Positions 8,215-18,051 of a stretch of 64,000 bases of DNA are shown one piece after another. Source of the stretch: JACMLD01 sp047602295 (lineage in GTDB: Bacteria > Bacteroidota > Bacteroidia > Chitinophagales > Chitinophagaceae). The notes under the pieces are model-generated. The model was given only the letters and a program-made list of their open reading frames with translations, was not told the DNA's origin and made no database searches. The position numbers and the translations under genes were made by a program. The stretch's first letter is position 1. Every line of letters begins with the position of its first letter. The stretch covers positions 1,240,001 to 1,304,000 of the forward strand of contig JASGHP010000001.1 in the NCBI GenBank assembly GCA_047602295.1, written 5' to 3'.

Positions 8215-9846
8215 TTAGCTATAAAATTGAAAGCTATCACCGTCAAACAACCCTTTATCACTCAGTTTTACATGAGGTATTACCAGCAAAGCCATAAATG
8301 AAAGTGTCATAAATGGTGCAGACAGTTTGCTGCCCAGGCTTTTTGCCATTGCATCTATAGCTGTATATGCATTGGCTACATCGTATCCATTTTCCTGGCT
8401 CATAAGACCTGCCACGGGCAATGCCAATACCATTTCCGCTTCTTTGCTTACACAACTAACACCGCCCTTTTTTTCTATTACCAGGTTTACTGCACGGCAA
8501 AGGCTTTCATCGTCTGCACCTACGGCAACAATATTATGGCTGTCGTGCGCAACCGAAGACGCAATGGCACCTTCTTTCAACCCGATATTTTTAATAAATG
8601 CTTTTGCAATGGGTGCATCGTTATACCTGTTTACCACTACTATTTTTAAAATATCTTCATTTGTATTGCTAATGATTTTTCCATCTGCAACAGTAGGATT
8701 GCATGACAATTTGTTGGTGATTAATTGTCCATCCAGCGCTTCTATTGCAATAATATTTTTTTCCTGCTGGTAAGGAGTAGCAAAGTCTGCAATTGTTTTG
8801 GGTGAACAATTAAAGTTGTTAATGCTTTCTGTAGAATGACTACCTGTTTCAATCAAAGACTTCCCATCAGCTGCTACCAATTGCCCATTGATATACGTTT
8901 GCAAAACCTCGAAATGTTGCAAGTCTTTGGCCACAATAAAATCTGCGGCATCTCCCTGGCGTAGAAGACCTGCTTCGGTTTTATAATGCAATACCGGGTT
9001 GACGCAAGCTGCTTTCAATACATTGAAGACATCAATGCCTTTGGCCACCGCCCTGGCACAAAGCTGGTTGATATGACCTGCTACCAGGCTATCAGGGTGT
9101 TTGTCATCACTGCAAAACATGATCATGTCCGGGTAATCATGCAGCAGCTCAATAAGGGCTTCAAAGTTTTTGGCGGCACTGCCTTCGCGTATTAAAATCT
9201 TCATGCCATATTGCAGCTTGTCTAAAGCTTCTGCAGCAGTAAAGCACTCGTGGTCTGTGCTGATGCCGGCATCAATGTATTGCTTTGCTTTTTCTCCGCG
9301 CAATCCCGGCGCATGCCCGTCAACCGGTTTGCCGGCAGCATGCGCAGCGGTAATTTTTTTCATCACCTCTTCGTCTTTCATCAGCACACCGGGAAAGTTC
9401 ATCATCTCGCTTAAGTACCTAATGTCTTTACGGGTCAATAACTGTTCCGTTGCAGCGGCATCAATAGCTGCCCCTGCTGTTTCAAATACTGTGGCAGGCA
9501 CGCAACTTGGCGCACCAAAATTGAATTTGAAAGGAACGGTATTGCCATTTTCAATCATAAACATTACGCCATCCAGTCCGCATACATTGGCTATTTCATG
9601 AGGATCGCTGATGGTAGAAACGGTGCCATGTACAACAGCCAGCTTCGCAAATTCCGCAGGTATTAACATAGAACTTTCTATATGCACATGCGCATCCGTA
9701 AATCCCGGCAGTATAAAATTTCCGGCTATTTCATCAGACGCAGGCAGCTCAATAATGTTTGTGATGATACCATTTTCAAAAAAAACAGTACCCGGGTAAA
9801 TGCGCCGGTTAAAAATGTCTACAATCTTTCCGCTAAGTGATGGCAT
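8215..9846 (-). CDS. ade: Adenine deaminase
   Basis: A 543-residue amidohydrolase, the usual length for Ade. It converts adenine to hypoxanthine and ammonia in purine salvage. The metal-binding H53-x-H55 lies in FTDAHVHIESSML, and DGHAPGL, STDHECF and MFCSDDKHPD carry further active-site residues. The C-terminal half has the family motif HDSHNIVAVGADDESL. The gene stands alone on the minus strand with a 306-bp divergent region before the LamG lipoprotein gene. Its stop is abutted by a dispersed repeat rather than a clear terminator. Confidence 0.95.
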   Translation of the reverse strand: MPSLSGKIVDIFNRRIYPGTVFFENGIITNIIELPASDEIAGNFILPGFTDAHVHIESSMLIPAEFAKLAVVHGTVSTISDPHEIANVCGLDGVMFMIENGNTVPFKFNFGAPSCVPATVFETAGAAIDAAATEQLLTRKDIRYLSEMMNFPGVLMKDEEVMKKITAAHAAGKPVDGHAPGLRGEKAKQYIDAGISTDHECFTAAEALDKLQYGMKILIREGSAAKNFEALIELLHDYPDMIMFCSDDKHPDSLVAGHINQLCARAVAKGIDVFNVLKAACVNPVLHYKTEAGLLRQGDAADFIVAKDLQHFEVLQTYINGQLVAADGKSLIETGSHSTESINNFNCSPKTIADFATPYQQEKNIIAIEALDGQLITNKLSCNPTVADGKIISNTNEDILKIVVVNRYNDAPIAKAFIKNIGLKEGAIASSVAHDSHNIVAVGADDESLCRAVNLVIEKKGGVSCVSKEAEMVLALPVAGLMSQENGYDVANAYTAIDAMAKSLGSKLSAPFMTLSFMALLVIPHVKLSDKGLFDGDSFQFYS

Positions 9847-10152
9847 ATCATTCCTTTTTATCCTTTAAATATTGACTTCCGTCAAAAATGAGCTTCGTTC
9901 TAAACCCGTAAATATACAAAGCCATAGCTAACCACTTCATTATTATTATTACAATTGCTTTTCTTTCAATGAAATAGATTATGGTAAACATAATTGGTAC
10001 GTCCCGGTATTGGTGTATTATAACGTTTAGCAATGCTTTTAATCTATTAATAATGGGCTTAGCACAAGTTTTTTATTTATTTTGCGTTACGCTTTTCGAT
10101 AAAATAGAATTCCCGACATTATTTACTTATAATAAACACTAAACCTTCGCTT
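9847..10152. other. Divergent intergenic region
   Basis: This 306-bp A+T-rich region separates the leftward ade gene from the rightward LamG lipoprotein gene and must hold both promoters. I see no exact TAnnTTTG element, RNA gene or supported small ORF. Confidence 0.5.
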
Positions 10153-11025
10153 ATGAAAGTTGCAAGATCGGTAACCGGCCTATGTTTGCTTTTTCTCCTT
10201 CTTTTTTCCATTGAAACCAATTTCAGTTCCTGCCAGAAGCAGATTATTACAGATACATTAAGAATCAGGGATACTATCCGCATAACAGACACGGTGCATG
10301 TTACAGACAGCAGCACCTGCAATTGTTATGATTTGAAAGACGGACTGGTGGCTTACTATAATTTCAATGGTGGTAACCTTAACGATAGCAGTGGCTATAA
10401 TAACAATATTACGTTTAATAATGCAACCAAGACTGCTGACAGGTATGGCAGAGCCAATAACGCTTATTTGTTTGATGGAACAGACAATGCTTATATGAAA
10501 GTAGCAAACAGTGCAAGTTTGAATCCTACAAGCAGCATTACTTTAATGGCTACTTTTAAAATAAATGGATTTAATGCAAGCACCTGTCCAAATAATCAGG
10601 TATTTGGTAAAGGATGGAATGACTATATAAATGGGTTTTACTCGATGAGATTCTTTTCTCTGCCTGGATGCAATGTAGCAGTAGATACAGCTAAAGAAGC
10701 TTTCAATAGCAATTATGGAGATCTTAATACACGTAATAGTATCGTCTTGAATGACAATGCCAACAACTATGCACACTCCAATATATGGTATACAGTTGTG
10801 TATACTTATGGAAATGGACAATCTAATTTATACGTAAACGGAGTTCTTAAAAGCACCATAAATCAAACAGCCGCATTTACACCCAACACACAAGAGCTTT
10901 ATATCGGCAAACACGGAGATCCACAATATCCTTACAACTTTAAAGGTGTTATAGACGAGATAAGAATTTACAATAAAGCACTTTGTGCCAACGCCGTAAA
11001 GCAATTAACTAATCTAAAAGACTAA
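10153..11025 (+). CDS. LamG/concanavalin A-like domain lipoprotein
   Basis: A 290-residue exported protein. Residues 1-27 form a hydrophobic signal ending NFSSC, a Bacteroidota-like lipobox, so it is probably an outer-membrane lipoprotein. After a short repetitive linker (DTLRIRDTIRITDTVHVTD) comes a LamG-like jelly-roll domain (about 58-290). It includes LVAYYNFNGGNLNDSSG, LFDGTDNAYMKV and the typical end FKGVIDEIRIYNKALC. Such domains bind carbohydrate or protein ligands; no catalytic residues are evident. A strong intrinsic terminator follows 22 bp after the stop. Confidence 0.85.
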   Translation: MKVARSVTGLCLLFLLLFSIETNFSSCQKQIITDTLRIRDTIRITDTVHVTDSSTCNCYDLKDGLVAYYNFNGGNLNDSSGYNNNITFNNATKTADRYGRANNAYLFDGTDNAYMKVANSASLNPTSSITLMATFKINGFNASTCPNNQVFGKGWNDYINGFYSMRFFSLPGCNVAVDTAKEAFNSNYGDLNTRNSIVLNDNANNYAHSNIWYTVVYTYGNGQSNLYVNGVLKSTINQTAAFTPNTQELYIGKHGDPQYPYNFKGVIDEIRIYNKALCANAVKQLTNLKD

Positions 11026-11046
11026 TTAATCTAATAAAGTATTGCT

Positions 11047-11074
11047 AAGCCGGGTTTTTGCCCGGCTTTTTTGT
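11047..11074 (+). terminator. Rho-independent terminator after the LamG gene
   Basis: A perfect 8-bp G+C-rich stem (AAGCCGGG/CCCGGCTT) with a 6-nt loop is followed by a T tract. Confidence 0.9.
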
Positions 11075-11129
11075 GTTTTATTTCGATAAACAGAAAAATA
11101 AATAGATTTTTGCCCGAAATTTTTACTAT

Positions 11130-11810
11130 ATGCTAAAGGTATTTGCGAAAGGAGCGAATTATTTACTGGGCAATTTGCTGCATAAGAAGAAGATTTTTAT
11201 TGGCAACTCTTTAGAATACCTTCAACGTGACCGCGTGCTGGATAGGAATTACTTTGATTATATAAGGCTTTCAGTTCTTGAACTGGTAAGCAATGAGATT
11301 AACAGGAAAAATTTAAAAGGCAATATTGCAGAATTAGGTGTTTACAAAGGAAAGTTTGCGAGATATATCAACCAATATTTCCCGGACAGATTATTTTATC
11401 TCTTTGATACTTTTGAGGGATTTGACAACAGGGATATCGCAAAAGAGAAAACGGAAAGCTTTTCAAGTGGAGAGCAGGATTTTTCTGACACTTCAGTAGA
11501 AGCCGTTTTACAAATTATGCCTTATCACAAACAATGTAAACCTGTAAAAGGCTTTTTCCCGGAATCTGCCAAGGGGATAGATGATAGCTTTGTTTTTGTG
11601 AGCCTGGATGCAGATTTGTATGAACCCATATACAGTGGCCTTCAGTTTTTTTATCCCAGATTAGTGAAGGGAGGATATATTTTTATTCACGACTTCAACA
11701 ATGATGAATATAAAGGAGCAAGAAAAGCAGTAGAACAATTCTGTACTGAACAACAAATCAGTTTTGTTCCAATGCCCGATGCAGGAGGGTCTGCAATTAT
11801 AAGCAAGTAA
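11130..11810 (+). CDS. TylF/MycF-like class I methyltransferase
   Basis: A 226-residue soluble protein resembling the macrocin O-methyltransferase (TylF/MycF) family. The SAM motif is IAELGVYKGKFARYI (residues 67-80). It is followed by LFYLFDTFEGFD, the acidic pair in FVSLDADLYEPIYSGLQFFYPRL, and FIHDFN, a metal-binding and catalytic region in TylF. Family members methylate sugar hydroxyls on polyketides or surface glycans. No sugar-biosynthesis genes lie nearby, so the substrate is open. It is monocistronic between the LamG terminator and the RND operon. Confidence 0.85.
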   Translation: MLKVFAKGANYLLGNLLHKKKIFIGNSLEYLQRDRVLDRNYFDYIRLSVLELVSNEINRKNLKGNIAELGVYKGKFARYINQYFPDRLFYLFDTFEGFDNRDIAKEKTESFSSGEQDFSDTSVEAVLQIMPYHKQCKPVKGFFPESAKGIDDSFVFVSLDADLYEPIYSGLQFFYPRLVKGGYIFIHDFNNDEYKGARKAVEQFCTEQQISFVPMPDAGGSAIISK

Positions 11811-12053
11811 AATTTTTCTCTGCATAGTAATAATCAATAAACATTTTTGCGATTCATTTGTATACACTTGCGTCGGTTCAGATGGACTGATGAACAAGAG
11901 ATTAAATTCTCATTAACCTCAAAAAAATTAAACAACTGTTTGATTTTTTGTTTTCCTATCCCTAGCTTTGCCAATTCATTTTAAGAATCCGCATCTCCGC
12001 TTGCTATAATTACTCTACAGGAAGATCCCGTTTTTAGTCATTTATTTTTATTT

Positions 12054-13364
12054 ATGAAACAATACCTGAGCTTAGCATTCGTACTTGTTTTTGTATCAAC
12101 TGCCTATTCACAAACAACAGATTCGCTGTTGCAAGCTGCTTCATTGCAGAATTGTGTTCAATATGCATTAACGCATCAACCCCTGGTGCAACAGTCGCTA
12201 TTGGATGAAGAAATAACAGAAAAACAGATCAGGATAAAGTTAGCCGACTGGTACCCACAGTTGAATTTTAACGCTAATTATCAGCATAATTTTCAAATAC
12301 AGACTTCTATTATCGGCGGTAATGCAGTGCAATTAGGTGTGCACAATACATCTCTTGGTCAATTTGCACTTACACAAACTATTTTTAACAGGGATGTGTT
12401 ATTGGCCAACCGCACAGCAGATGATGTAAGAAAACAGGCAAAGCAAACAACCACAAGCAATAAAATAGATATTGCTGTAAATGTAAGCAAAGCATTTTAT
12501 GATGTGTTGCTTACACAACAGCAGATTGCATTGGATGACGATGCTTTGTCAAGACTTGAAAAAAGTTTTAAAAACGCTTTCGATCAATACCAGGGAGGCA
12601 TAGTAGACAAGATAGATTACAAACGTGCAACTATCTCTCTTAACAATGCAAGGGCACAAAAAAAGCAGGATTTGGAGAATCTCTCAGCCCGCTATGCTAA
12701 TCTTAGGAATGCAATGGGGTATCCTGTAGATAAGCCGCTTGACTTAATTTACGATAGTGCACAGCTTGAAAGAGATGCATTGGTAGATACAACTGCAGGC
12801 GTTAACTACGACAGCCGCATAGAATACCAATTGCTGCAAACACAAAAACGTTTGCAAAACAGCAACCTTACTTATTACAAATGGGGTTATTTGCCTTCAG
12901 TAAGCGCTTTTGGTACTTACAATGCAAACTATTTAAATGATAATTTCGGAAAACTCTACGGTAATAATTTCCCGAACTCGTTTGCTGGCATACAGTTAGC
13001 CTTTCCCATTTTCCAGGGCGGAAAAAGAATACAACAGATACGCCAGGCAAGTTTGCAGGTAAAAAGAGTTGATTACGATATCATCTCCCTGAAAAATAAT
13101 ATCAGTGCCGCATATACACAGGCGCTGGCTACTTATAAAAGCGCTTTTGTTTATTACAACATCCTTAAAGATAATCTTGTCATTGCTACTGATGTTTACA
13201 ATACTATACAATTACAGTACAAGGAAGGTGTAAAAACTTACCTGGATGTAATCTTTGCAGAAAGTGATCTGCGTACCGCGCAGGTAAACTATGCCAATGC
13301 ATTGTACCAGGTACTCAGCAGCAAGCTGGATGTACAAAAACAAATGGGAACTATTCAATACTAA
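12054..13364 (+). CDS. TolC-family outer-membrane efflux protein
   Basis: A 436-residue exported protein with a signal peptide ending AYSQ at about residue 20. Two OEP-like repeats with long helices follow (for example YDVLLTQQQIALDDDALSRL and KQDLENLSARYANLRNAMGY). TolC-type proteins form the outer-membrane and periplasmic channel of tripartite pumps. It is the first gene of an efflux operon; the adaptor gene starts 7 bp after its stop and the inner-membrane pump follows. The substrate cannot be predicted. Confidence 0.93.
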   Translation: MKQYLSLAFVLVFVSTAYSQTTDSLLQAASLQNCVQYALTHQPLVQQSLLDEEITEKQIRIKLADWYPQLNFNANYQHNFQIQTSIIGGNAVQLGVHNTSLGQFALTQTIFNRDVLLANRTADDVRKQAKQTTTSNKIDIAVNVSKAFYDVLLTQQQIALDDDALSRLEKSFKNAFDQYQGGIVDKIDYKRATISLNNARAQKKQDLENLSARYANLRNAMGYPVDKPLDLIYDSAQLERDALVDTTAGVNYDSRIEYQLLQTQKRLQNSNLTYYKWGYLPSVSAFGTYNANYLNDNFGKLYGNNFPNSFAGIQLAFPIFQGGKRIQQIRQASLQVKRVDYDIISLKNNISAAYTQALATYKSAFVYYNILKDNLVIATDVYNTIQLQYKEGVKTYLDVIFAESDLRTAQVNYANALYQVLSSKLDVQKQMGTIQY

Positions 13365-13371
13365 TTTCAAA

Positions 13372-14514
13372 ATGCCTAAATCAATGTTATATATGAGCCT
13401 ACGTTTTGCCGGACTGTTTACTGTTTGTGCAGGCAGTATTTTATTATCTTCCTGTGGTGCTTCTGATAAAAATGCAAATGCACCCAAGGCACCGCCACCC
13501 GTACCAGTAACGGTATATGCACTTGAAAAAGGAACTGCTGTTTATTATGATCAATATCCTGCTACGCTGGTGCCATTAAATGAAGTGCAACTAAGACCAC
13601 AGGTAACAGGCTATATCACTGGCATCTTTTTTAAAGATGGACAGCATGTAAGCAAAGGCCAGAAGTTATACTCAATAGATCAGCAACAATATGCTGCCAG
13701 CTATAACCAGGCTGTAGCCAATTTAAATGTGGCGCAGGCAAATCTTGGTAAAGCACAACAGGATGCAGATCGCTATGCTGAATTGCTGAAAAAAGACGCG
13801 ATAGCAAGACAAACTGCAGAGCATGCACAAGCAGATTTGCAGGCATCTAAAATGCAACTAGAAGCTGCAAAAGCAAATGTGGCCAGTGTGCAAACCAATG
13901 TTAGGTATTCAACCATATACGCGCCTTTTGATGGTACTATAGGTATCTCCCAGGTAAAAATAGGTTCGCCTGTTTCTCCAGGGCAAACAGTTCTGAATAC
14001 TGTTTCTACAGTAAGCCCGATGGCTGCAGATATTTCTGTAGACCAGCACGAGATTCCACGCTTTATAGGATTGGAACAATCTGCTAAACCAAAGGATTCT
14101 GTTTTTACACTGGCTTTCTCAGATAATGTAGTGTATCCGCAAATAGGTACTATTAGTTTTTTGGATCGGGCTGTTGATCCGCAAACAGGAACCATTAAAG
14201 TAAGGTTGATTTTTGCCAATGCGAAAGATGCTTTAAAAGCAGGGATGACTTGCAATGTGCGGGTAAAGAACAATAGTTCAGATTCTACTTTCTTGCTGGC
14301 ACCTTATAAAGCAGTGGTTGAGCAATTGGGAGAGAATTTCATTTTTGTAGCGAGTAATAATAAAGCGCTTCAACGTAAAGTAATGCTTGGAGCAAAAATA
14401 AATGATAAGGTAATTGTAAAAAGCGGGTTGAATGTAGGTGATTCGATAATTATTGACGGTGTGCAAAAGCTGAGGGATAGTACAGCTATTGCTTCAGGTG
14501 CACCACATAAATAA
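13372..14514 (+). CDS. RND efflux periplasmic adaptor (membrane fusion protein)
   Basis: I place the start at the ATG at 13372 (380 residues), because an upstream in-frame start would overlap the TolC gene by 74 bases. The N-terminus carries a lipoprotein signal with lipobox LLSSC (C about residue 27). A barrel-sandwich (biotinyl-lipoyl-like) region, QLRPQVTGYITGIFFKDGQ, comes next, then an Ala/Gln-rich helical hairpin and HlyD/AcrA beta-barrel domains. It links the inner-membrane pump to TolC. It lies between tolC-like and acrB-like genes. Confidence 0.93.
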   Translation: MPKSMLYMSLRFAGLFTVCAGSILLSSCGASDKNANAPKAPPPVPVTVYALEKGTAVYYDQYPATLVPLNEVQLRPQVTGYITGIFFKDGQHVSKGQKLYSIDQQQYAASYNQAVANLNVAQANLGKAQQDADRYAELLKKDAIARQTAEHAQADLQASKMQLEAAKANVASVQTNVRYSTIYAPFDGTIGISQVKIGSPVSPGQTVLNTVSTVSPMAADISVDQHEIPRFIGLEQSAKPKDSVFTLAFSDNVVYPQIGTISFLDRAVDPQTGTIKVRLIFANAKDALKAGMTCNVRVKNNSSDSTFLLAPYKAVVEQLGENFIFVASNNKALQRKVMLGAKINDKVIVKSGLNVGDSIIIDGVQKLRDSTAIASGAPHK

Positions 14515-14545
14515 ATTACCGGATCTAAGACAAAATAAAAAAATC

Positions 14546-17500
14546 ATGAGCGAAGCGCAGCAATCATCAAATATATTTCTCAGAAGACCGGTTACAGCGA
14601 TCGTAATTTCAGTGGTGATCTTAATGGTGGGTACTTTGGCAATTCTTAATATGCCTATTAGCCAGTATCCAAACATTACACCACCCACTGTGCAAATCAC
14701 CAGCAACTTTACAGGTGCGGATGCAGAAACGGTAGAACAAACAACCACTACAGCAATTGAGTCGCAGGTGAATGGTGTGCCGGGTATTACTTATATGTCT
14801 AGTAACAGTGCTAATGGTGGTCAATCAAGCATTACTGCTACATTGGATATTGGTGCAGACCCCAATGTGGTAGCATTGGATATTCAAAACCGTGTAGGTA
14901 TTGCAACACCTTCACTGCCTAGTCAGGTGCAACGTTTAGGCGTTACTACACTAAAACGTAATCCAAGCATATTGATGCTGGTAGCCATGTATTCTCCAAA
15001 GGGAACACACAGTGTGCCCTTTATGGATAACTATGCAAACATTTATGTAAGAGACCAGTTGCTTCGTGTGCCTGGGGTAGGTGATGTGTTTAGCCGTGCG
15101 GATAACTTTGCGATGCGTATCTGGTTAAAGCCTGATAAGCTTGCGCAACTAGGTCTTACTACAAATGATATACAGAATGTAATCAACGAACAGAATTTGC
15201 AGGTAGCTGCTGGTTCTGCCGGTGCACCGCCACAAGGTTCTGAATCAGTGTTTGAATTTTCTGTGTTTACCAATAGCCGTTTAACAACAGAAAAAGATTT
15301 TGGTGATATTATTGTTCGTTCCAATCCACAACAATCTTCTATTGTTTATTTAAAAGACGTAGCAAGGATACAATTAGGTAAAGTAAGTTATACCAGTAAC
15401 TCTTTTGTAGATGGCAAACGCTCTTCTTACTTGCTGGTTTACCAGGCACCGGGCAGTAATGCCCTTACTACAGCAGAAGGTGTGTACAAGGCAATGGAGC
15501 AAATGAAAAAGTATTTTCCAGCCGATGTTGATTACGTTGTGCCTTTTGAATCTGTAACAGTGGTGAAAGTTTCTATTGCAGATGTGGTAGAGACTTTAGT
15601 AATAGCATTGTTGCTGGTAACTTTTGTAGTGTATCTCTTCCTGCAAAACTGGCGTTCTACATTAATACCTGTATTGGCAATTCCTGTAGCCATTGTTGGT
15701 ACGTTTATATTTTTCATACCGCTAGGGTTTACTATCAATACACTTACCATGTTTGGTTTTGTATTGGCTATTGGTATTGTGGTGGATGATGCCATCGTGG
15801 TGGTAGAAGCCGTACAGCATTATATAGATCATGAAAAACTTTCACCGAAAGAAGCAACCGCAAGAGCCTTGCATGATATCTCCGGTCCCGTTATAGCCAT
15901 TGCATTGATATTGGCTGCGGTGTTTGTGCCGGTAGGTTTCATTCCAGGTATAGTGGGAAGATTGTATCAGCAGTTTGCCATTACCATTGCTATTTCTGTA
16001 TTGTTGTCTGCGTTTATAGCCTTGTCTTTAACACCTGCATTGTGTATGCTGATGTTGAAGCCGCAGCACCTTTCAGAAAAATCAACAGGCTTGAATAAAC
16101 TGTTCTATCGTTTTAATGAATGGTTCAGAAGGTTTAGCATGCGCTATACAATAAGTGTAAAAGGTTGGATAAAAAGAGCACCGCTTGTTGTTATACTATT
16201 GGTTTGCATTTTTGCTGGTGATGCCTTCCTGTTTAAAAACAAACCAACCGGTTTCATACCATTGGAAGATGAAGGCCGTCTTTACGTAACATTTGAAATA
16301 CCAGAATCTGGCGCTACCTCAAGGTCTTTGAATGTATTAGATAGCATGATGAAGATTGCCAAAGATGTACCCGGTGTATATCACGTAGCTGCATTGGGTG
16401 GTTTGAACTTTATCAGTGGTGGTTCAAAATCCAATAGCGGTACAATGTTCATGCAGTTGAAACCCTGGGATGAAAGACCAGAAGATCCACAGAAAAAAAT
16501 TATGGCAGAGCTGAATAAAAGATTTGCTGCCATTAAAGAAGCGAAGATTGTGGTAATTCCTCCACCCGCTATTCCTGGCTTGGGTAATGCCGGTGGTTTT
16601 AGTATACAGATTGAGCAGCGGCAATCCAATGACGATATAAAAACTTTTGAACGTGTTGTAAATAGTTTTGTGGCAGAAGCCAATAAGCAACCTGAAATAG
16701 CTGGGGCATTTACGTTCTTCTCTGCCCACACACCAGGTTATAAAGTAATTGTTGATAGAAACAAATGTAAAAACCTTGGGATCAACATTGCAGACGTGTA
16801 CAACACTATGCAAATGTATATGGGCAGCACGTACATCAACCAGCTTACTATTTACGGAAGAAACTTTTATGTGGTAGCACAGGCAGATACTGCTTTTAGA
16901 AACGATGTAAGAAATATAGATAAGTATTATGTAAAAAATAATGTTGGCGAAATGGTGCCGTTAAGTACAGTAGTTACCTATCAGCAGACAGAAACAGCGC
17001 CGCTTATTTCGCATTTCAATATTTACAGAAATGCGGAGGTGGATGGTTCTTCCAAACCGGGCTTTAGTAGCGGCCAGGCAATTGAAGCATTGCAGCGTGT
17101 TGCAGATAAAGTATTGCCGGAAGGATATGGGTATGAGTTTTCTGGTTTAAGTCTCCAGGAAATAAAATCGGGCTCAAGCTCAATCTATATTTTCGCATTG
17201 TCTATTGTATTTGTATTTCTTTTCCTTGCAGCATTGTACGAAAGTTGGGCCGTACCATTCTCTGTGTTATTGGCAGTACCAATTGGTGTGTTAGGGGCAA
17301 TCATTGCATTAACCCTTATACCAAGATTATCCAACAACGTGTATGCACAAATTGGTTTGATAACATTGATTGGTCTCTCTGCTAAAAATGCTATTCTTAT
17401 TGTAGAGTTTGCAAAAGAAAGGGTAGATCGTGGCATGGCATTGATACCAGCTACGTTAGATGCAGTAAATCTTCGTTTGCGTCCTATCTTAATGACATCA

Positions 17501-17743
17501 ATTGCATTTGTACTGGGCGTTTTGCCATTGGCGTTAGCTAATGGTGCCAGCTCAGAAGCACGCAATACCATTGGCTGGACAGTGCTTGGCGGTATGCTTG
17601 CTGCAACCAGCCTTGCCATCTTTGTTGTGCCGGTGTTATTTGTGGTGATAAGTCGTCTTGCTTATGGCAAAAAAGGACTTGAAGAACTTGAAAGAAAAGC
17701 GAAAGAAGAAGGAGATGAAAGACATTCGCAAATAGGCGCATAA
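14546..17743 (+). CDS. RND multidrug efflux pump, HAE1 family (AcrB-like)
   Basis: A 1065-residue inner-membrane proton antiporter starting MSEAQQSSNIFLRRPVTAIV. I preferred this ATG to one 57 bases upstream, which would overlap the adaptor gene. The features are typical: TM1, a large periplasmic porter domain, and the proton-relay TM4 motif IGIVVDDAIVVVEAV with the Asp pair. A second porter domain and TM10 (LIGLSAKNAILIVEFAKE) with the conserved Lys follow. The length matches AcrB/MexB (about 1030-1070). It completes a tripartite operon with the two genes upstream, and an intrinsic terminator follows. No local regulator gene is present. Confidence 0.96.
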   Translation: MSEAQQSSNIFLRRPVTAIVISVVILMVGTLAILNMPISQYPNITPPTVQITSNFTGADAETVEQTTTTAIESQVNGVPGITYMSSNSANGGQSSITATLDIGADPNVVALDIQNRVGIATPSLPSQVQRLGVTTLKRNPSILMLVAMYSPKGTHSVPFMDNYANIYVRDQLLRVPGVGDVFSRADNFAMRIWLKPDKLAQLGLTTNDIQNVINEQNLQVAAGSAGAPPQGSESVFEFSVFTNSRLTTEKDFGDIIVRSNPQQSSIVYLKDVARIQLGKVSYTSNSFVDGKRSSYLLVYQAPGSNALTTAEGVYKAMEQMKKYFPADVDYVVPFESVTVVKVSIADVVETLVIALLLVTFVVYLFLQNWRSTLIPVLAIPVAIVGTFIFFIPLGFTINTLTMFGFVLAIGIVVDDAIVVVEAVQHYIDHEKLSPKEATARALHDISGPVIAIALILAAVFVPVGFIPGIVGRLYQQFAITIAISVLLSAFIALSLTPALCMLMLKPQHLSEKSTGLNKLFYRFNEWFRRFSMRYTISVKGWIKRAPLVVILLVCIFAGDAFLFKNKPTGFIPLEDEGRLYVTFEIPESGATSRSLNVLDSMMKIAKDVPGVYHVAALGGLNFISGGSKSNSGTMFMQLKPWDERPEDPQKKIMAELNKRFAAIKEAKIVVIPPPAIPGLGNAGGFSIQIEQRQSNDDIKTFERVVNSFVAEANKQPEIAGAFTFFSAHTPGYKVIVDRNKCKNLGINIADVYNTMQMYMGSTYINQLTIYGRNFYVVAQADTAFRNDVRNIDKYYVKNNVGEMVPLSTVVTYQQTETAPLISHFNIYRNAEVDGSSKPGFSSGQAIEALQRVADKVLPEGYGYEFSGLSLQEIKSGSSSIYIFALSIVFVFLFLAALYESWAVPFSVLLAVPIGVLGAIIALTLIPRLSNNVYAQIGLITLIGLSAKNAILIVEFAKERVDRGMALIPATLDAVNLRLRPILMTSIAFVLGVLPLALANGASSEARNTIGWTVLGGMLAATSLAIFVVPVLFVVISRLAYGKKGLEELERKAKEEGDERHSQIGA

Positions 17744-17768
17744 GCATCTTTGTTAGTATATTATTTCT

Positions 17769-17801
17769 AAGAGGCGTTCGTAATTGAACGCCTCTTGTTT
17801 T
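17769..17801 (+). terminator. Rho-independent terminator of the RND operon
   Basis: A perfect 9-bp stem (GAGGCGTTC/GAACGCCTC, 17771-17779 and 17786-17794) with a 6-nt loop is followed by TTGTTTTAT. Confidence 0.9.
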
Positions 17802-17935
17802 ATAACCTGTTGATATTCTTCGCGGAGAGATTTTCGCACGTTCTTTTACAGGTTTGCGGCAGGTAATTCTCCTATCCTTAAAAAAATGGTTTGGCACGAC
17901 TAATGCATTACACAGCCCAATAAAAAATCCTGCAT

Positions 17936-18013
17936 ATGAAAAAGACCATTGTATTAAACCTGGCGCTGATCTTAATGTATTATTTTTTGTTGCGAGCTTT
18001 GCTTCCGTTCTAA
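17936..18013 (+). CDS. Possible 25-residue membrane peptide
   Basis: An ATG at 17936 opens a 25-codon frame, MKKTIVLNLALILMYYFLLR followed by ALLPF and a stop. Two lysines precede a hydrophobic stretch that could span a membrane. It lies in a gap after the RND terminator with no other gene on that strand before the convergent trmD. No ribosome-binding site or exact promoter element is seen. It may be a real small membrane protein or chance; no homology can be judged. Confidence 0.3.
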   Translation: MKKTIVLNLALILMYYFLLRALLPF

Positions 18014-18051
18014 AATATCATAACCTCTACTAATCTTTTTTAAGTTCCCCC

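Noticed and set aside
9848..10033. 61-codon leftward frame in the ade-LamG gap
   Set aside because: It has poor composition and no conserved-looking features, and it lies in a promoter region; probably chance.
13291..13371. In-frame N-terminal extension of the RND adaptor
   Set aside because: It overlaps the TolC-like gene and precedes a normal lipoprotein signal; the ATG at 13372 fits better.
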